A stretch of 64,000 nt of DNA from Thraustochytrium sp. TN22 (lineage: Eukaryota; Sar; Bigyra; Thraustochytrida; Thraustochytriidae), in the NCBI GenBank assembly GCA_013306675.1, contig JABLUY010000211.1, positions 1 to 64,000 on the forward strand, given 5' to 3'. A program made the position numbers and the translations under genes. Below are positions 11,583 to 23,102 of the stretch, piece after piece; position 1 is the first letter of the stretch; each line of letters starts with the position of its first letter. The notes under the pieces were generated by a model that saw nothing but the letters and a program-made list of their open reading frames with translations, searched no databases and had not been told where the DNA came from.

Positions 11583-11661
11583 CAAAAGTCCTCATCAAAC
11601 AGAATTCTGCCCTCCCTGCCTGATCACGTTTTCAACAAGACCAAAAGTCCTCATCAAACAG
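11583..11661. repeat. Degenerate tandem duplication of a gene's 3' end (59 bp period)
   Basis: A 20-base identical word occurs at 11583-11602 and 11642-11661, with weaker similarity continuing for about 30 bases. The right copy encodes the C-terminus of the minus-strand gene (KLFDEDFWSC). The left copy, downstream of its stop, would encode LFDEDF followed at once by a stop codon. This suggests the last codons and stop were tandemly duplicated and have since diverged. Confidence 0.7.
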
Positions 11662-12249
11662 CTTGTCCTCTTTGCCCGCACGTGTCACCGGCACCGCGCA
11701 CACCGTCTTGTCGAGCTCCAGTGGTACCACGACGAGCTCCACTGCCTTGCACAGCACGTACACGGCGGCGATCCATGGTAGCGCGTTGCGGAGCAGGAGC
11801 AGCGACGACGGGACTGCCTCGCACAGCAGCGTGCCGGCGAAGCGTCCGGCCGCGTACTGCAAAACGCTCTTCACCTGGCACGCCAAGAGGTCGCTCGTCA
11901 CGACCTGGCACCATTCCTGCGGCGCACACGCGGCGCCTCCCCCCGCCCAAACCACCGCCACGTGAGACGAGGTCGCCACGCCCGGCACGGGCTCCAGGAC
12001 CGCGCTGCTCTGCGCCCCACCGCACTGCACCGTCACTTGCTGTGCTGCCGTCATCTGCGAAAGGAGCAACACGTCGAGCCGCAGCGAGCACGTCCGGACC
12101 AGCATGTTGCGTGCGATGGACGGAAGTATGAGTCTCGATGTGACTTGAGTTCGAGATTTGGCGCAATCGGCTTGGCCTTGAGCGTGACGCTGCCCGGCCC
12201 TTCTTTTCAAATTTGAAAACCAAACCAGCACCCTTTGCATTTTCGTCAC
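11632..12249 (-). CDS. Small protein, uncertain; possibly proteasome-assembly-chaperone-like
   Basis: The open frame is 205 residues. A better start may be the ATG at 12105, giving 157 residues beginning MLVRTCSLRLDVLL. Composition is ordinary globular rather than low-complexity: alternating beta-like hydrophobic runs, then an amphipathic segment with PSSLLLLRNALPWIAAVYVL and an acidic tail KEDKLFDEDFWSC. The late segment (proline, leucine run, then a hydrophobic strand and Lys/Glu) faintly recalls the C-terminal part of proteasome assembly chaperone 1, but I cannot confirm this. The gene converges with the orphan paralogue B gene. Its 3' end is followed by a degenerate copy of its own last codons. 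The call of a real gene is fairly safe; the function is not. Confidence 0.45.
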   Translation of the reverse strand: MTKMQRVLVWFSNLKRRAGQRHAQGQADCAKSRTQVTSRLILPSIARNMLVRTCSLRLDVLLLSQMTAAQQVTVQCGGAQSSAVLEPVPGVATSSHVAVVWAGGGAACAPQEWCQVVTSDLLACQVKSVLQYAAGRFAGTLLCEAVPSSLLLLRNALPWIAAVYVLCKAVELVVVPLELDKTVCAVPVTRAGKEDKLFDEDFWSC

Positions 12250-15200
12250 ACTGCACTGCGTACAAGGCCTTCTCGGAGCTCACTGACGTCGCATTGCACT
12301 GCGTACGTGCACATGGCTCGTCGCCAGGAAGACCAGATCAAGTCTCGCGTGGCCGCTCATGGCCAGCACTACGCTTCCGAGTTCGTCCAGTGGCCGGCGG
12401 CGACTCGTATAGGCACACGCGTGGCTCCCACGCGCGGCGCACGCGCGCCGTCACGCTACGCCACTGCACGTGCACGCCATGCAACGCCACGCCACGCCAC
12501 GTGTGCTGCCAGCACACGTGACGCGACCCGCGCCGGGCTGAGAGCGGGACGACGGGACGACCGAGACGACCGAGACGAGTCATGAGCGCGACGAGAGCCT
12601 GAGCAGCGGCACGTTCCGCCCGAGGCTTCCGACTCCAACTTGCGCACGGCCCGGGAGTCAGTCGTCAGAGTCTGAGCACTGGCAGACTCAGCCTTGGCGG
12701 CCTAACGCGGCCCGGCCTAAAGGGCGCCACGGGCCGTCGGCCTGTTCAAAATTGGGGTGTACTATCAGTGTCCACTCCCGGAGAGGCCAGGTTGCTCCGG
12801 CGGGGGGGGGGTAGAGAGGAAAGTCGCCTCGGAAGAGAGCCCCTCGGTGGGCCGGGCACAACGCAGGGGCGCATGGGCCGAGGCGAAGAGGGCAACGCGC
12901 TCTCCGACCAGAGCGCGCGCAAGGGCACGAGGGTGATGATGGGCTTGGGGCTGCGGTGGCGAAGGCGAATGCAAACAGGCGCGTGGAGAGGGCGAGATTT
13001 CGCGAATGGGGGATTTTACCTGCCTCAGAGCGTGGACTTGACGCATGCATGCAATTCTCACAAGCTGTCCGAGGTTGTTTGGCTTTGTACCGGCCGTAGC
13101 CTTCGAGCTTTCGCCCGGTCTCTGGCTCGTGCGCAAGCTGACGAGGTCGTGAAGCAGTCGTTAGTGCGCGTCTCTCTCATCGTCATTGACTTCGGCCCGA
13201 GCGCTGCCGTCACAAGCGTCCCCAACCCCGCCGAGCGCCGCATACGCGGGTGCGCGTGCTGGGACGTCACCGCGCGGGTAGGCGAGCCAGCTCTTGGGGG
13301 CGCTGGAGCCTTAAGGGCCAGAAGACGACCTTGCGGCTCTCTAGGTCGTTGGGCTTTGGGTCGAGCCAGTACGACCCGCAAGTCACCAGCTCATCGAGTG
13401 CGATGACGTACGCGTCCCGCAGGGCCTCATCGAGGGGCAGGTGAGCTCCAATCACCAGCAGATGCGCGCTGGGCGGCGCACCGGGCGGCGCCATGGAGCG
13501 CACGAACGGATGGCGCGTACATGGTTGTGCAACTAGGTGGACGGGCGGCTCTGCTTGCGCAGCGGCTCGCTGGTCGCAGAGCGCAGTCTCGCGGTGCCCA
13601 GCTCGGCCTTCCTGAAGAGTTTGACAGCGGTTTCGCTGCCATATTCAACGCGTATCGCCTCGAGAAGCACCCCACCAAGGTCGATGCCGCCGTGCACCTT
13701 TACAGCCAGGTTCTCCCGTGTGCGATCCTACCTTGGCTGCTGCCACCTCCAAGAGCCCTCCACGAGGTACATTTGCCGCTTTGCCTCTCACGAGCCTGGC
13801 ACGAGCAGGCGGCACGAGCTGAGGGTCTTGACACAGAATGCGTGCGGTGTCCATGGCAACCATCTCGATTGCCAGCCTCTGCAGATGGTGCAAGCTGCAC
13901 ACAAGCCGCGCGTTCCAGGCGACGGGCAAGTGGCAGCCCTGGACTGACTGTGTGTCGCATGACGCGATGCCGTCAGCGAACGAAAGCTCGTCAACTAGGC
14001 TTTAAAGCGCGTGGAGCTTGAGCGCGCAAGTCTCAAAGAGGCCGTCCATGAGGGGGACTCCGAGGCGTGGCACGAGTCGCTCGAGCTCACTTGGCTACTA
14101 CTAAGCTGCTGGCACAGCAGAGGGCGGCAAAGCAGGCCGCGTGAGCTGGTGAAAACACGCGGCTGGTCGTCGCGAGCGCCCAGAGCAGGTCGTCGCGAGC
14201 GCCCAGAGCAGGGCGCACAGGTCTTTAAAGGGGCGGCAACTTGGACTCCGTCCCGAGCGGGAAAAGGCAACGTGGCCCTTGGCAAAAGCGGCAAGGGCGT
14301 GGCCTCGAGGCGCCTGCGCTACAACACGCTGCCCGAGAGTCTGCCTGTGGAGAGAGGCTCCCATGCTGACTGCAACATGGCGCATCTTCGTGACCTTGCC
14401 GACCGGCAAGCGCCAGGTGCACCCGTCCATCCGCAGAGGTCTGTATCAGCTTGATTTCGCGGTCGTCCAGCACGATCTCGTGCAGCGGCTGCGTCATCTA
14501 CCTACCACCGTAGAGTATGCTGGGACCTAAAGTGCAGCCCGTGGCGATGGCGTCATTGTCGCACATGTTGCCGTCGGACGTCTTCAAGTCGCCTGTGATG
14601 CTCAGGAGCAAGTAGACCGCGCCATGGACGGGGTGCAGCTCGTCCCGCCTGCAGCGACGGTGTTTATCGGGCTCTAGCTTGGCCCACCGCCCGCACGTGC
14701 GGCAGAGGTCCTGGATCATGTCGTGCTTTGCGGGCTTCAAGTTAAGATTGGTGCGTGCCCGCGTTGCCGGGCTCGGCCATGCGTCACTCCGTCCGGTACG
14801 CTATGACGGCGTGCACGGGGCGAGTCCGTGGGTCAAGATCACGGCTTCAAGCCGAGGGCAACGCAGCGCGCAAGCGCGCGCAACTCCGCCACGCAGTCCG
14901 CGCCGCGCACGGCGCAGCGCGCGCGCGGCGCAGCGGCCACTGTCAACATCGGCGCGCGAGGGCGCCGAACACGCGAGAACGAGCCAGCAGGTTGTGCTGG
15001 GACAACCCCGCCACGGGCGTGCTCTGCGTTCCGCAGACAGAGAAATGGGGTGTGGCAGAGAGTTGCGCTCCACTGGCAGCGCCGCAGTGGGCAGCAGAAC
15101 CTGATCCATGAACGAAGGCACCTTTGAGCAAACATCGCAAAGGTTGTCACCATGCCGAGTGCATAGCAGCAGAAGACCATGTCGGAGGAGGGCATGAAGA

Positions 15201-16512
15201 AGCTGCGAGACTCCGGCGCCTTGCCGGCGACCTCGTTGGACGCGCTTCTCGAGCCGCACGGCTCCGCGTGTGATCCGACGGTGGTGCCTGGGACGAAGTC
15301 CGAGGTCAGCTGCAAGTCCGAGTCCGAGCTGCGCTCCGAGGAGGGCGTCGACGAGGACGAGGCGGGCAATCAGATGCCCAGGCCGCTCAAGCATGCGCGA
15401 AACTGTGCGGCGATTCGCTCCTCCGCGCACGATCAGAACAAGGCCAGGATGCAAGCAATCTCTGCCACTCTTCTCGCCAAGTACGCCATCAAGTCCCACG
15501 ACATGCGCACACTTGTGCCAGACCTGCAAATACATTGTAGCCGCCCACGCCGCCCTGGGGGCGAGTACGGCCTGCACTGGGCCATCCAGAGGCGGCACAG
15601 ACCCGAGCTCGCAAGAAGCGCAGGTCGTCCGACGCGCGGGAGGAGGACGAGGCGTGAGCAATGCCCACGCCCGGGGCCAGCGTAGCCGAGCAGGCCAGCG
15701 CAGAGAACTCTATTAGTAGCATCTAGTCCTTGTACAACGACAGTGCCAAGCAACGCAAGGGAGATCGCCACCACGCTGCGCTCCGCCACGGCCTCTGTAG
15801 CTTCCACCCACCTGATAGAAAAAATGAAGTACTTCTCTCCGTTGACTGAAGACATCCATGGCCACTGATCGGCGACGCTTCGCCTCTCAAGCTCACAGGG
15901 CATTTGCGACGCGTGTGAGCACATTCGCATCTTACCTGAGCTCGCTGGCGACACGCCTGTGGCCGCCGGCACTGGCTTGCGAGGTTGCCAGCCACAACCC
16001 ATCTGAGAACAACCCACTCCAGTCTGGTGAACGAGCTAAGCCAGAGAGCCCATTGCCCTCTGCTGCGTGACTTTTCGCCTCTGCGCTGGTGACAATCGGG
16101 CGCTCCGCTCTTTGTGCTCTCTCTCGCAGAGACAATGGCGCTCTCGTAAATCCATGTGCCCTCTCACGCCTGCGGAACCTGAGGGAAATGCTCTCAGCTT
16201 GGCGCCGGCCCTAGAGCGCCTCCGCCTCTGCCCCCCTTCGGACAAACCCTTTGGCACACGATTTTCCGGCCCTCTGCCCGAAGGGGGCAAGCTGCCTCTC
16301 AGACCGCAACCCTCCGACGGCGGAGAACGGGTTCCAGGCGCGTGCGACGTGGGATCCCGAGAGGATCGATCACAATCTTTCCGCGCTCTCATGCGCCAAG
16401 AGGCAGCGGTCCGGCGCAGGCAGGCAGACCCGCAAGAAGCCTGACAGCGAGGAGGCCGGCTCGAGCGATCGACCCAAGCGGAGCAGGAGGACACGGACGA
16501 GCGGTGGAGACA
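12250..16512. other. 4.3 kb region without an intact recognisable gene
   Basis: No complete gene is visible. From about 13260 to 14740, minus-strand frames in succession have normal amino-acid composition rather than repeats (see separate entry). From about 15430 to 16020 a minus-strand stretch faintly recalls a retroelement integrase. The 168-residue plus-strand frame at 15179-15685 begins with a plausible acidic, Ser-rich segment but matches nothing I know. The rest (12250-13250, 16020-16512) shows no structure I can name; the last part presumably holds the vWA gene's promoter. Confidence 0.5.
13267..14740 (-). pseudogene. Broken or multi-exon coding-like stretch, unrecognised
   Basis: Reading the minus strand from 14740 downward, several frames in turn look like ordinary protein: 14740-14498 (Cys-containing, HPVHGAVYLLLSITGDLKT), 14497-14420 (IVLDDREIKLIQTSADGRVH), 13840-13780 (Met/Asp-rich) and 13470-13300 (HLLVIGAHLPLDEALRDAY, then CGSYWLDPKPNDLE). 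They lack the Arg/Ala/Pro-rich monotony of shadow frames in this GC-rich DNA. No single open frame joins them. This may be a decayed gene, or a gene with several introns, which would be unusual in this window. A GGTAGGTAG just after 14510 on the minus strand could be a splice donor. I recognise no family. Confidence 0.3.
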
Positions 16513-18507
<1,995 letters not shown>

Positions 18508-18704
18508 TGCTGCAAAAAGGCCGGGCAGCGGAAAGTTCACTGCAGCCACCCGACTGCAGCTCCGTCTGGCTGGCGCTCAAGAAGATCACCCAAGCACTGT
18601 GACCATTGGCCCAAAAAGACCATTGGCAAAAAATGAGATTGCATGTCTTCAATTCTGCTGCCGCGTTCGTTCCAACGAAAGAAAAAAAAAGGAAAAAAAA
18701 AGAA

Positions 18705-18811
18705 GGTCAAGATGGGATTCGAACCCATGCATCTTGCGATAGCAGATCTTAGTGAAGCTTGTAAGCAAGCTCCATTCGAATCTGTCCCCTTAACCACTCG
18801 GGCACTTGACC
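18705..18811 (-). tRNA. tRNA-Ser(CGA) with 27-nt intron, copy 1
   Basis: Read on the minus strand: acceptor GGTCAAG pairs with CTTGACC; D arm CCC-GAGTGGTTAA-GGG; anticodon stem 5' side ACAGA, loop TT-CGA-A; long variable arm with an ATC/GAT stem and GCAA loop; T arm ATGGG-TTCGAAT-CCCAT. A 27-nt intron sits after position 37, the canonical place, and has its own hairpin (AGCTTG/CAAGCT). A- and B-box promoter elements are present and a T-rich Pol III terminator follows directly. The long variable arm and CGA anticodon make it serine, matching heavy TCG use. Oddities: C10-C12 rather than GGC in the D stem, an A27/C43 mismatch, and U as discriminator base where eukaryotic tRNA-Ser normally has G. 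Confidence 0.85.
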
Positions 18812-19250
18812 ACACACCTCCGCTTGCCGCAGTGCCATGTCAAGCCTCTAGCGCGGCAGGACGGAGGGTCAGGAGCAGCCGGCGTCGGCGTGGGACTGGG
18901 ACAGGTACGCTAGGACGGCGTGACAGGGCCAGGAGGCTTTCAGCCTGGGCGAGTCCGGGCCCGGAGGCTTGGCATAGCTAAGTAGGCCTGTTTTAGGCTA
19001 GTGGCAGGCCGTCGTGCGGAACTCTGACGAGTTGCGCGCCGTCGCGGCGACGCAACGTCGTTTGACTTGGAGAAGCAGGACGGCACGAGCGTGCATGCAA
19101 GTGGGCCTGGGGCTTCCACGGCGAGGCAGCGCAAAAAGCAAAGGGAGAAATTCGTGGTCGAGATTCTTTTTAGCATCGGGGTCGCGGCTCCTTAGGCTAC
19201 TAGCGCTTGACTCGAGGCAGCGTGAAAAAAAAAAAAAAAAAAAAAAGGAA
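18812..19250. other. Spacer between the two tRNA genes
   Basis: No gene is seen. It ends in an A-rich run (19225-19246) that is the Pol III terminator of the second tRNA on the minus strand. The spacer halves do not look duplicated beyond the tRNA and its terminator. Confidence 0.7.
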
Positions 19251-19357
19251 GGTCAAGATGGGATTCGAACCCATGCATCTTGCGATAGCAGATCTTAGTG
19301 AGACTCTTATACGAGCTCCATTCGAATCTGTCCCCTTAACCACTCGGGCACTTGACC
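19251..19357 (-). tRNA. tRNA-Ser(CGA) with 27-nt intron, copy 2
   Basis: The exons are base-for-base identical to the copy at 18705-18811, and the intron has the same length. Intron ends agree (TGGAGCT... and ...CACTAAG), but the centre differs (CGTATAAGAGT here, TGCTTACAAGCT there) while still able to fold back on itself. A run of about 22 T residues with two interrupting bases follows on the minus strand as Pol III terminator. The gene lies 418 bases upstream of the eL20 start codon on the opposite strand. Identical exons with diverged introns argue that both copies are kept functional. Confidence 0.85.
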
Positions 19358-19774
19358 ATTTCGCTTGTTGTTGAGCTGGAGGTGAGCCGTACTATATACA
19401 GGCTCGTGGTCAAGCAAGCAGCTTGAACGCAGTCGCGCGACGCGGACCGAGTCGGCCACTGGCCTATCCCCCTGTCGGCCCTTGCCCTTTTTTTTTTCTT
19501 CCGTGTGTTTTGTCCTCCTCCGCCAGTTGCGCAGGGAGCGGCCCAGTGGCAGCGGTGGCGGCCGCCGGGCGAAGCGAGCATGACTGGCAGTGACGGGGCT
19601 GGGGTTAGGGTAGCGCGGTGGGCGGGGAAGGGGCGCGCCGGGGTCGGGGCCGCGAGTGGTGGCGCGGCAGAGCAGGCAGGCAGAGCGGAGCGGAGGGAGG
19701 AGCGCGGCGCGGCGCGGCAGAGCGGCAGCGCGCGAGGCTCGGGGCAGGTGCTGCATCGAGCAGGGGCGGGCAGG

Positions 19775-20305
19775 ATGGACCTGAAGCACTACTGCGTGGT
19801 GGGCCGCAAGGCGCCGACTGAGTCGGACCCGGCGCCGCAGCTGTACCGCATGCAGCTGTTCGCGCCCAACCGCGTGACGGCCAAGAGCCGCTTCTGGTAT
19901 TTCCTGCACCAGTACAAGAAGATGAAGAAGACGACGGGCGAGATCCTCTCGGTGAACGAGATTCACGAGAAGAACTCCAACGTCGTCAAGAACTATTCCA
20001 TCACCCTGCGCTACGACTCGCGCAGCGGCACCCACAACATGACCAAGGAGTTCCGCGACGTGACCCTGAACGGCGCCGTGAAGCAGCTGTACCAGGAGAT
20101 GGCCGGTCTTCACCGCGCCCGCTACCAGAGCATCCAGATCATTAGCACGGCCATCGTCCCGGCCGCCGACTGCGTGCGCCCCAGCGTCAAGCAGTTCCAC
20201 GACTCCAAGATCAAGTTCCCGCTCGCCCACGTGCGCCCCCGCCCGGAGCACCGCCGGTACAAGAAGACATTCGCCGCCAAGCGGCCGACCACCTTTGTTG
20301 GCTAA
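19775..20305 (+). CDS. RPL18A: 60S ribosomal protein eL20 (L18a)
   Basis: The 176-residue protein is the large-subunit ribosomal protein eL20/L18a, the usual family length. It begins MDLKHYCVVGRK and contains YRMQLFAPNRVTAKSRFWYF, KKTTGEILSVNEI, YDSRSGTHNM and the end FAAKRPTTFVG, all signatures of the family. The ATG at 19775 is chosen because it gives the family N-terminus; the frame stays open upstream but encodes only Gly/Ala/Arg-rich sequence. The protein binds 28S rRNA in the large subunit and acts in cytoplasmic translation. No intron interrupts it here, although ribosomal protein genes often carry one near the start. Confidence 0.97.
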   Translation: MDLKHYCVVGRKAPTESDPAPQLYRMQLFAPNRVTAKSRFWYFLHQYKKMKKTTGEILSVNEIHEKNSNVVKNYSITLRYDSRSGTHNMTKEFRDVTLNGAVKQLYQEMAGLHRARYQSIQIISTAIVPAADCVRPSVKQFHDSKIKFPLAHVRPRPEHRRYKKTFAAKRPTTFVG

Positions 20306-20630
20306 GCGAGCTGCCCTTATTCTTCGTCTCGATTCTCCGGCGGCTGGTGCTGTGATGAGGCTCGTGCTCATCATGAGCATTCCGTAGTTGCTTGCTTGCG
20401 TTCGCAGCTGCGGCGGCGGCTGCGGCTGCGGCTGCAGAGCTTTGCACGCCTTGTCGCCTGCGAGCAAACGAGCGAGCGAGCATCTTCTTCTTCTTCTTTG
20501 CTAACCATTGTAAGGGTCGGGACGATGATTGACTATGGTTTCCTGAGCGAGCCAATGAACGATCGCGACTCCGCGCAGCTGCGCTTGCTGCAGTATAGCG
20601 TACAGAGAGTTTCTGGGAGGCACTAGCTAG
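20306..20630. other. Convergent 3' spacer
   Basis: Short spacer between the stops of eL20 and RNase Z. It contains a CGGCTG-rich run (20400-20435) and a TTC repeat near 20483-20500. Nothing else is seen. Confidence 0.7.
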
Positions 20631-21560
20631 CTACGCTTCGTTACTCGCAGCCACCTTGTCTCGCCAGAGCGCCGAGCCCTCCGCGGCGGCGTCAAAGCAT
20701 GGCCGCACGCGAGCGTGCAAGGTCTTGGGCAGCTTTGCCAGGAGTGTATCAACGATCTGCGCAGGGCCAGAGCGCGCCGAGAAGTGCATGAGCATGAGCA
20801 TCTCGCAGCGGGCGAAGAAGCCCTGTAATGCGAGACGCGCCACCTCGTCGATGTGGATGTGGCCGCGGTCGCGGGCCATCGAGACCTCACCATCCAAGTA
20901 GGTCAGCTCCATGCAGAGCGTCTTGGCGCAGCGCCAAGGCGCGTCGGCCAGCTCCAGAGCGTCGATCACAGTGTCGCCCGTGTAGGCGAAGTCAATCTCA
21001 TCTTCAAAGACGAAGTCGTCCGGGCCCGGCGGCTGCGCCTTGAAGCGCGCCTTCTTCTCCTCCGCGGAGAGCGCACGCAGCTCCGGACGGAGCAGCTTGT
21101 GCGAGATGCGTACCGCGAAGCCCACGGATGGCACGCGGTGATGCGTCTCGCAGACCAGGACGGCCGCGCCGCCGCCCAGGTCGATGACCTGGCCCGCCTG
21201 CACGCCGGTAATCACCATGGGCGGGGCATCGGCGTCGGTCTCGCCTCCGTCGAGCGCACCCATGGCCCTCCTGCCAGCCTCCAGCGCTTCCACACATGCC
21301 TCTGGCACGTAGTACGTTGCGGGTGGCATGTTCTGCATGGCGCGCACGCGCGCGTGAAGGTAAACGCCCGCGCAGTGGTCCAGGTGCGTGTGCGAGATGA
21401 AGACGTGCGCCGCCGCGGTGGCGCCCGCGCCGCGCTGCGCCGCGCCGAAGCGGCCCAGATCAAAGGCCAGCAGCCGCCGCCGCCCGAGGCCCCTGTACAG
21501 CACCGAGGTGCCCAAGCCGGCCGCCGACCAGCACTCCGCGCACGCCTCGCCCATGGTCAC
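20631..21560 (-). CDS. Short-form tRNase Z (metallo-beta-lactamase fold)
   Basis: The 309-residue enzyme matches short RNase Z (ELAC1, plant TRZ1), the endonuclease that removes 3' trailers from tRNA precursors. The zinc motif HxHxDH is HTHLDH at 57-62 (FISHTHLDHCAG). Later ligands appear in order: the His pair of ETHHRVPS, the Asp of YTGDT, the HIHIDE loop and the late His of LMLMHFSARS. Surrounding residues (YVP, GFAVRI, AFT/AYTGDT, THFSSR-like) follow plant TRZ1. The first ATG at 21560 is taken; 21554 is possible. It is convergent with eL20 and divergent from the membrane-protein gene (354 bases). I see no clear targeting peptide. Confidence 0.9.
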   Translation of the reverse strand: MTMGEACAECWSAAGLGTSVLYRGLGRRRLLAFDLGRFGAAQRGAGATAAAHVFISHTHLDHCAGVYLHARVRAMQNMPPATYYVPEACVEALEAGRRAMGALDGGETDADAPPMVITGVQAGQVIDLGGGAAVLVCETHHRVPSVGFAVRISHKLLRPELRALSAEEKKARFKAQPPGPDDFVFEDEIDFAYTGDTVIDALELADAPWRCAKTLCMELTYLDGEVSMARDRGHIHIDEVARLALQGFFARCEMLMLMHFSARSGPAQIVDTLLAKLPKTLHARVRPCFDAAAEGSALWRDKVAASNEA

Positions 21561-21914
21561 GCGCTAGGCGCGCTTCGACTTGCGGTTCTGGCGCGGTGAC
21601 TGGGCCCGCCCGTCGTGCGCCGTGGCGCCAACATCGCGGCAGGGGCCAACGCAGCGCAGCGCAGCGCAGCGGAGGGTCCGCGCCCGGGCTTGCAACCCGC
21701 CAAGCGAGGCCAGGGGTGGCCAGGCCTGGCTGCGCCGCGCAGCGCTGTGTCGTGCGCGCGCAAGGCCGCCAAGGCGGGCTACGAAGGATGATGGCCATGG
21801 GCCATGCATGCTTCCGCCTCACTGTCAGGCTCGCTCGCGCCCGGCGGCAGAGTCGCGACGCGCAGCGCGGAGCGCGGAGCGCGGCGGCGGCGGCGGCGGC
21901 GGCGGCGCGGTGCC
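21561..21914. other. Divergent promoter region
   Basis: This 354-base spacer between divergent start codons holds a GCAGC run (21652-21668) and a GGC run (21884-21906) just before the membrane-protein start. It presumably drives both genes. Confidence 0.6.
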
Positions 21915-23102
21915 ATGGCCATGGCGGGCGGCGCGGGCGCGGGCGCTGCGGTGGGTGCCCTGCCCAGCGCCCTGGGCAGCGGCGCGGCCCGGGGCGGCGG
22001 CGCGGGCGGTATGACGATGATGAACGGCGGCGGCCTGGCCGTGTCGCGCGTGGGCGTGATGGAGCGCGGGATGGGCGCCGTGCGCAGCGGTGTGCTGCTG
22101 GCGTGGTACTTTTGGACGCTGCCGTTCCGCATCGGCTGCTCGTTGGCGCTGCTGCTCTTCATCCGCGTCGTGGCGCAGCCAGCCGACTTCGCGCAGGAGC
22201 AAGTGCTGGGCTTCTCCATCATCGGCGTGGAGCGGACCACCAACCGGGTGGTGGACCTTATTCGCCCGCTCTGGCGCCGCATCTTTCCCTTTAAAGACCG
22301 CGACGTGCCGGTGGGCGCCTCCGGCTATGGGCCGCGGGCGCCGCCGCCGCCGACCGGGCCCGGCGCCCTGTACTCTGCTGCGCAAGGGCGCGCGCCAGAA
22401 CAGGGCCTCGGCGGCCATCCCCCACCCATGGCCGCCGCGCCAGCCTACACGCGCCGCTTCGGATCGGCGAACGAGCCTGCCGAGGAGGACAATTTCGCGC
22501 CGCCGGTGCGCCCCGCACGCCACGGTGGCATGGGCGGGCCCGAGCGTCGCGCCGCCGGCGCTGGTGGCGGCGGCGGCACGGCCGCTGGTGGTGGCGCGCG
22601 TAGGCGACACGAGGCGGCCAGATCAGGCCGCCGCATGCGTCACCCGTCCAACGCGAGCAGCCTCAGCGGCGACGACCTGAGTGAAGACCTGCGTTCCGAG
22701 GAGGACTCGGAGCCCTCGGTCAGACTCCCGCCCGCCGCCGTCAACGCGTCCGCTGCCGAGATCGACAAGGCCGTCCTGCTGGCCATTGAGGCGCAGCAGA
22801 CGCACGTCGTCGTCGAGAAGCTCTTCTGGATCGCCGTCTTGCTCATGGCGCTTGTCGGCGTCGTGCTCTTCCGCATCGACTTCACCCGCAACTGGTCCGG
22901 CCAAAAGATCGCCGACGTTGAGCCCGCCATGGGCTTCGAGGGCATCTACGGCACACTGCTCGTGCTAACCATGGCCTTTCGCTCCGACTTTCCCTTCAAC
23001 CTTGGCATCCTCATGCTCGTCGTCTTCTTCGCCGGCGTCGTCTTTGGCACCATCATTTCCCGCAACGCCTTCGCCAAGCCGCTACTTAACCAGGACGACT
23101 GA
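21915..23102 (+). CDS. Multi-pass membrane protein, unrecognised
   Basis: The protein has 395 residues from the ATG at 21915 (gccATGG context); another ATG follows two codons later. I do not recognise the family. A Gly/Ala-rich N-terminus is followed by a hydrophobic segment at about 59-86 (WYFWTLPFRIGCSLALLLFI). A 200-residue hydrophilic, Pro/Arg/Ser-rich middle follows, then a C-terminal membrane domain with segments near 303-320 (FWIAVLLMALVGVVLF), 343-356 and 363-382 (NLGILMLVVFFAGVVFGTII). The tail is KPLLNQDD. The conserved-looking parts are the two ends; the middle is probably disordered and cytosolic. There is no signal peptide or catalytic motif. Confidence 0.75.
   Translation: MAMAGGAGAGAAVGALPSALGSGAARGGGAGGMTMMNGGGLAVSRVGVMERGMGAVRSGVLLAWYFWTLPFRIGCSLALLLFIRVVAQPADFAQEQVLGFSIIGVERTTNRVVDLIRPLWRRIFPFKDRDVPVGASGYGPRAPPPPTGPGALYSAAQGRAPEQGLGGHPPPMAAAPAYTRRFGSANEPAEEDNFAPPVRPARHGGMGGPERRAAGAGGGGGTAAGGGARRRHEAARSGRRMRHPSNASSLSGDDLSEDLRSEEDSEPSVRLPPAAVNASAAEIDKAVLLAIEAQQTHVVVEKLFWIAVLLMALVGVVLFRIDFTRNWSGQKIADVEPAMGFEGIYGTLLVLTMAFRSDFPFNLGILMLVVFFAGVVFGTIISRNAFAKPLLNQDD

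Noticed and set aside
19505-19774. Upstream extension of the eL20 frame
   Set aside because: The ATG at 19775 gives the exact family N-terminus and a 176-residue length; the extension is low-complexity.
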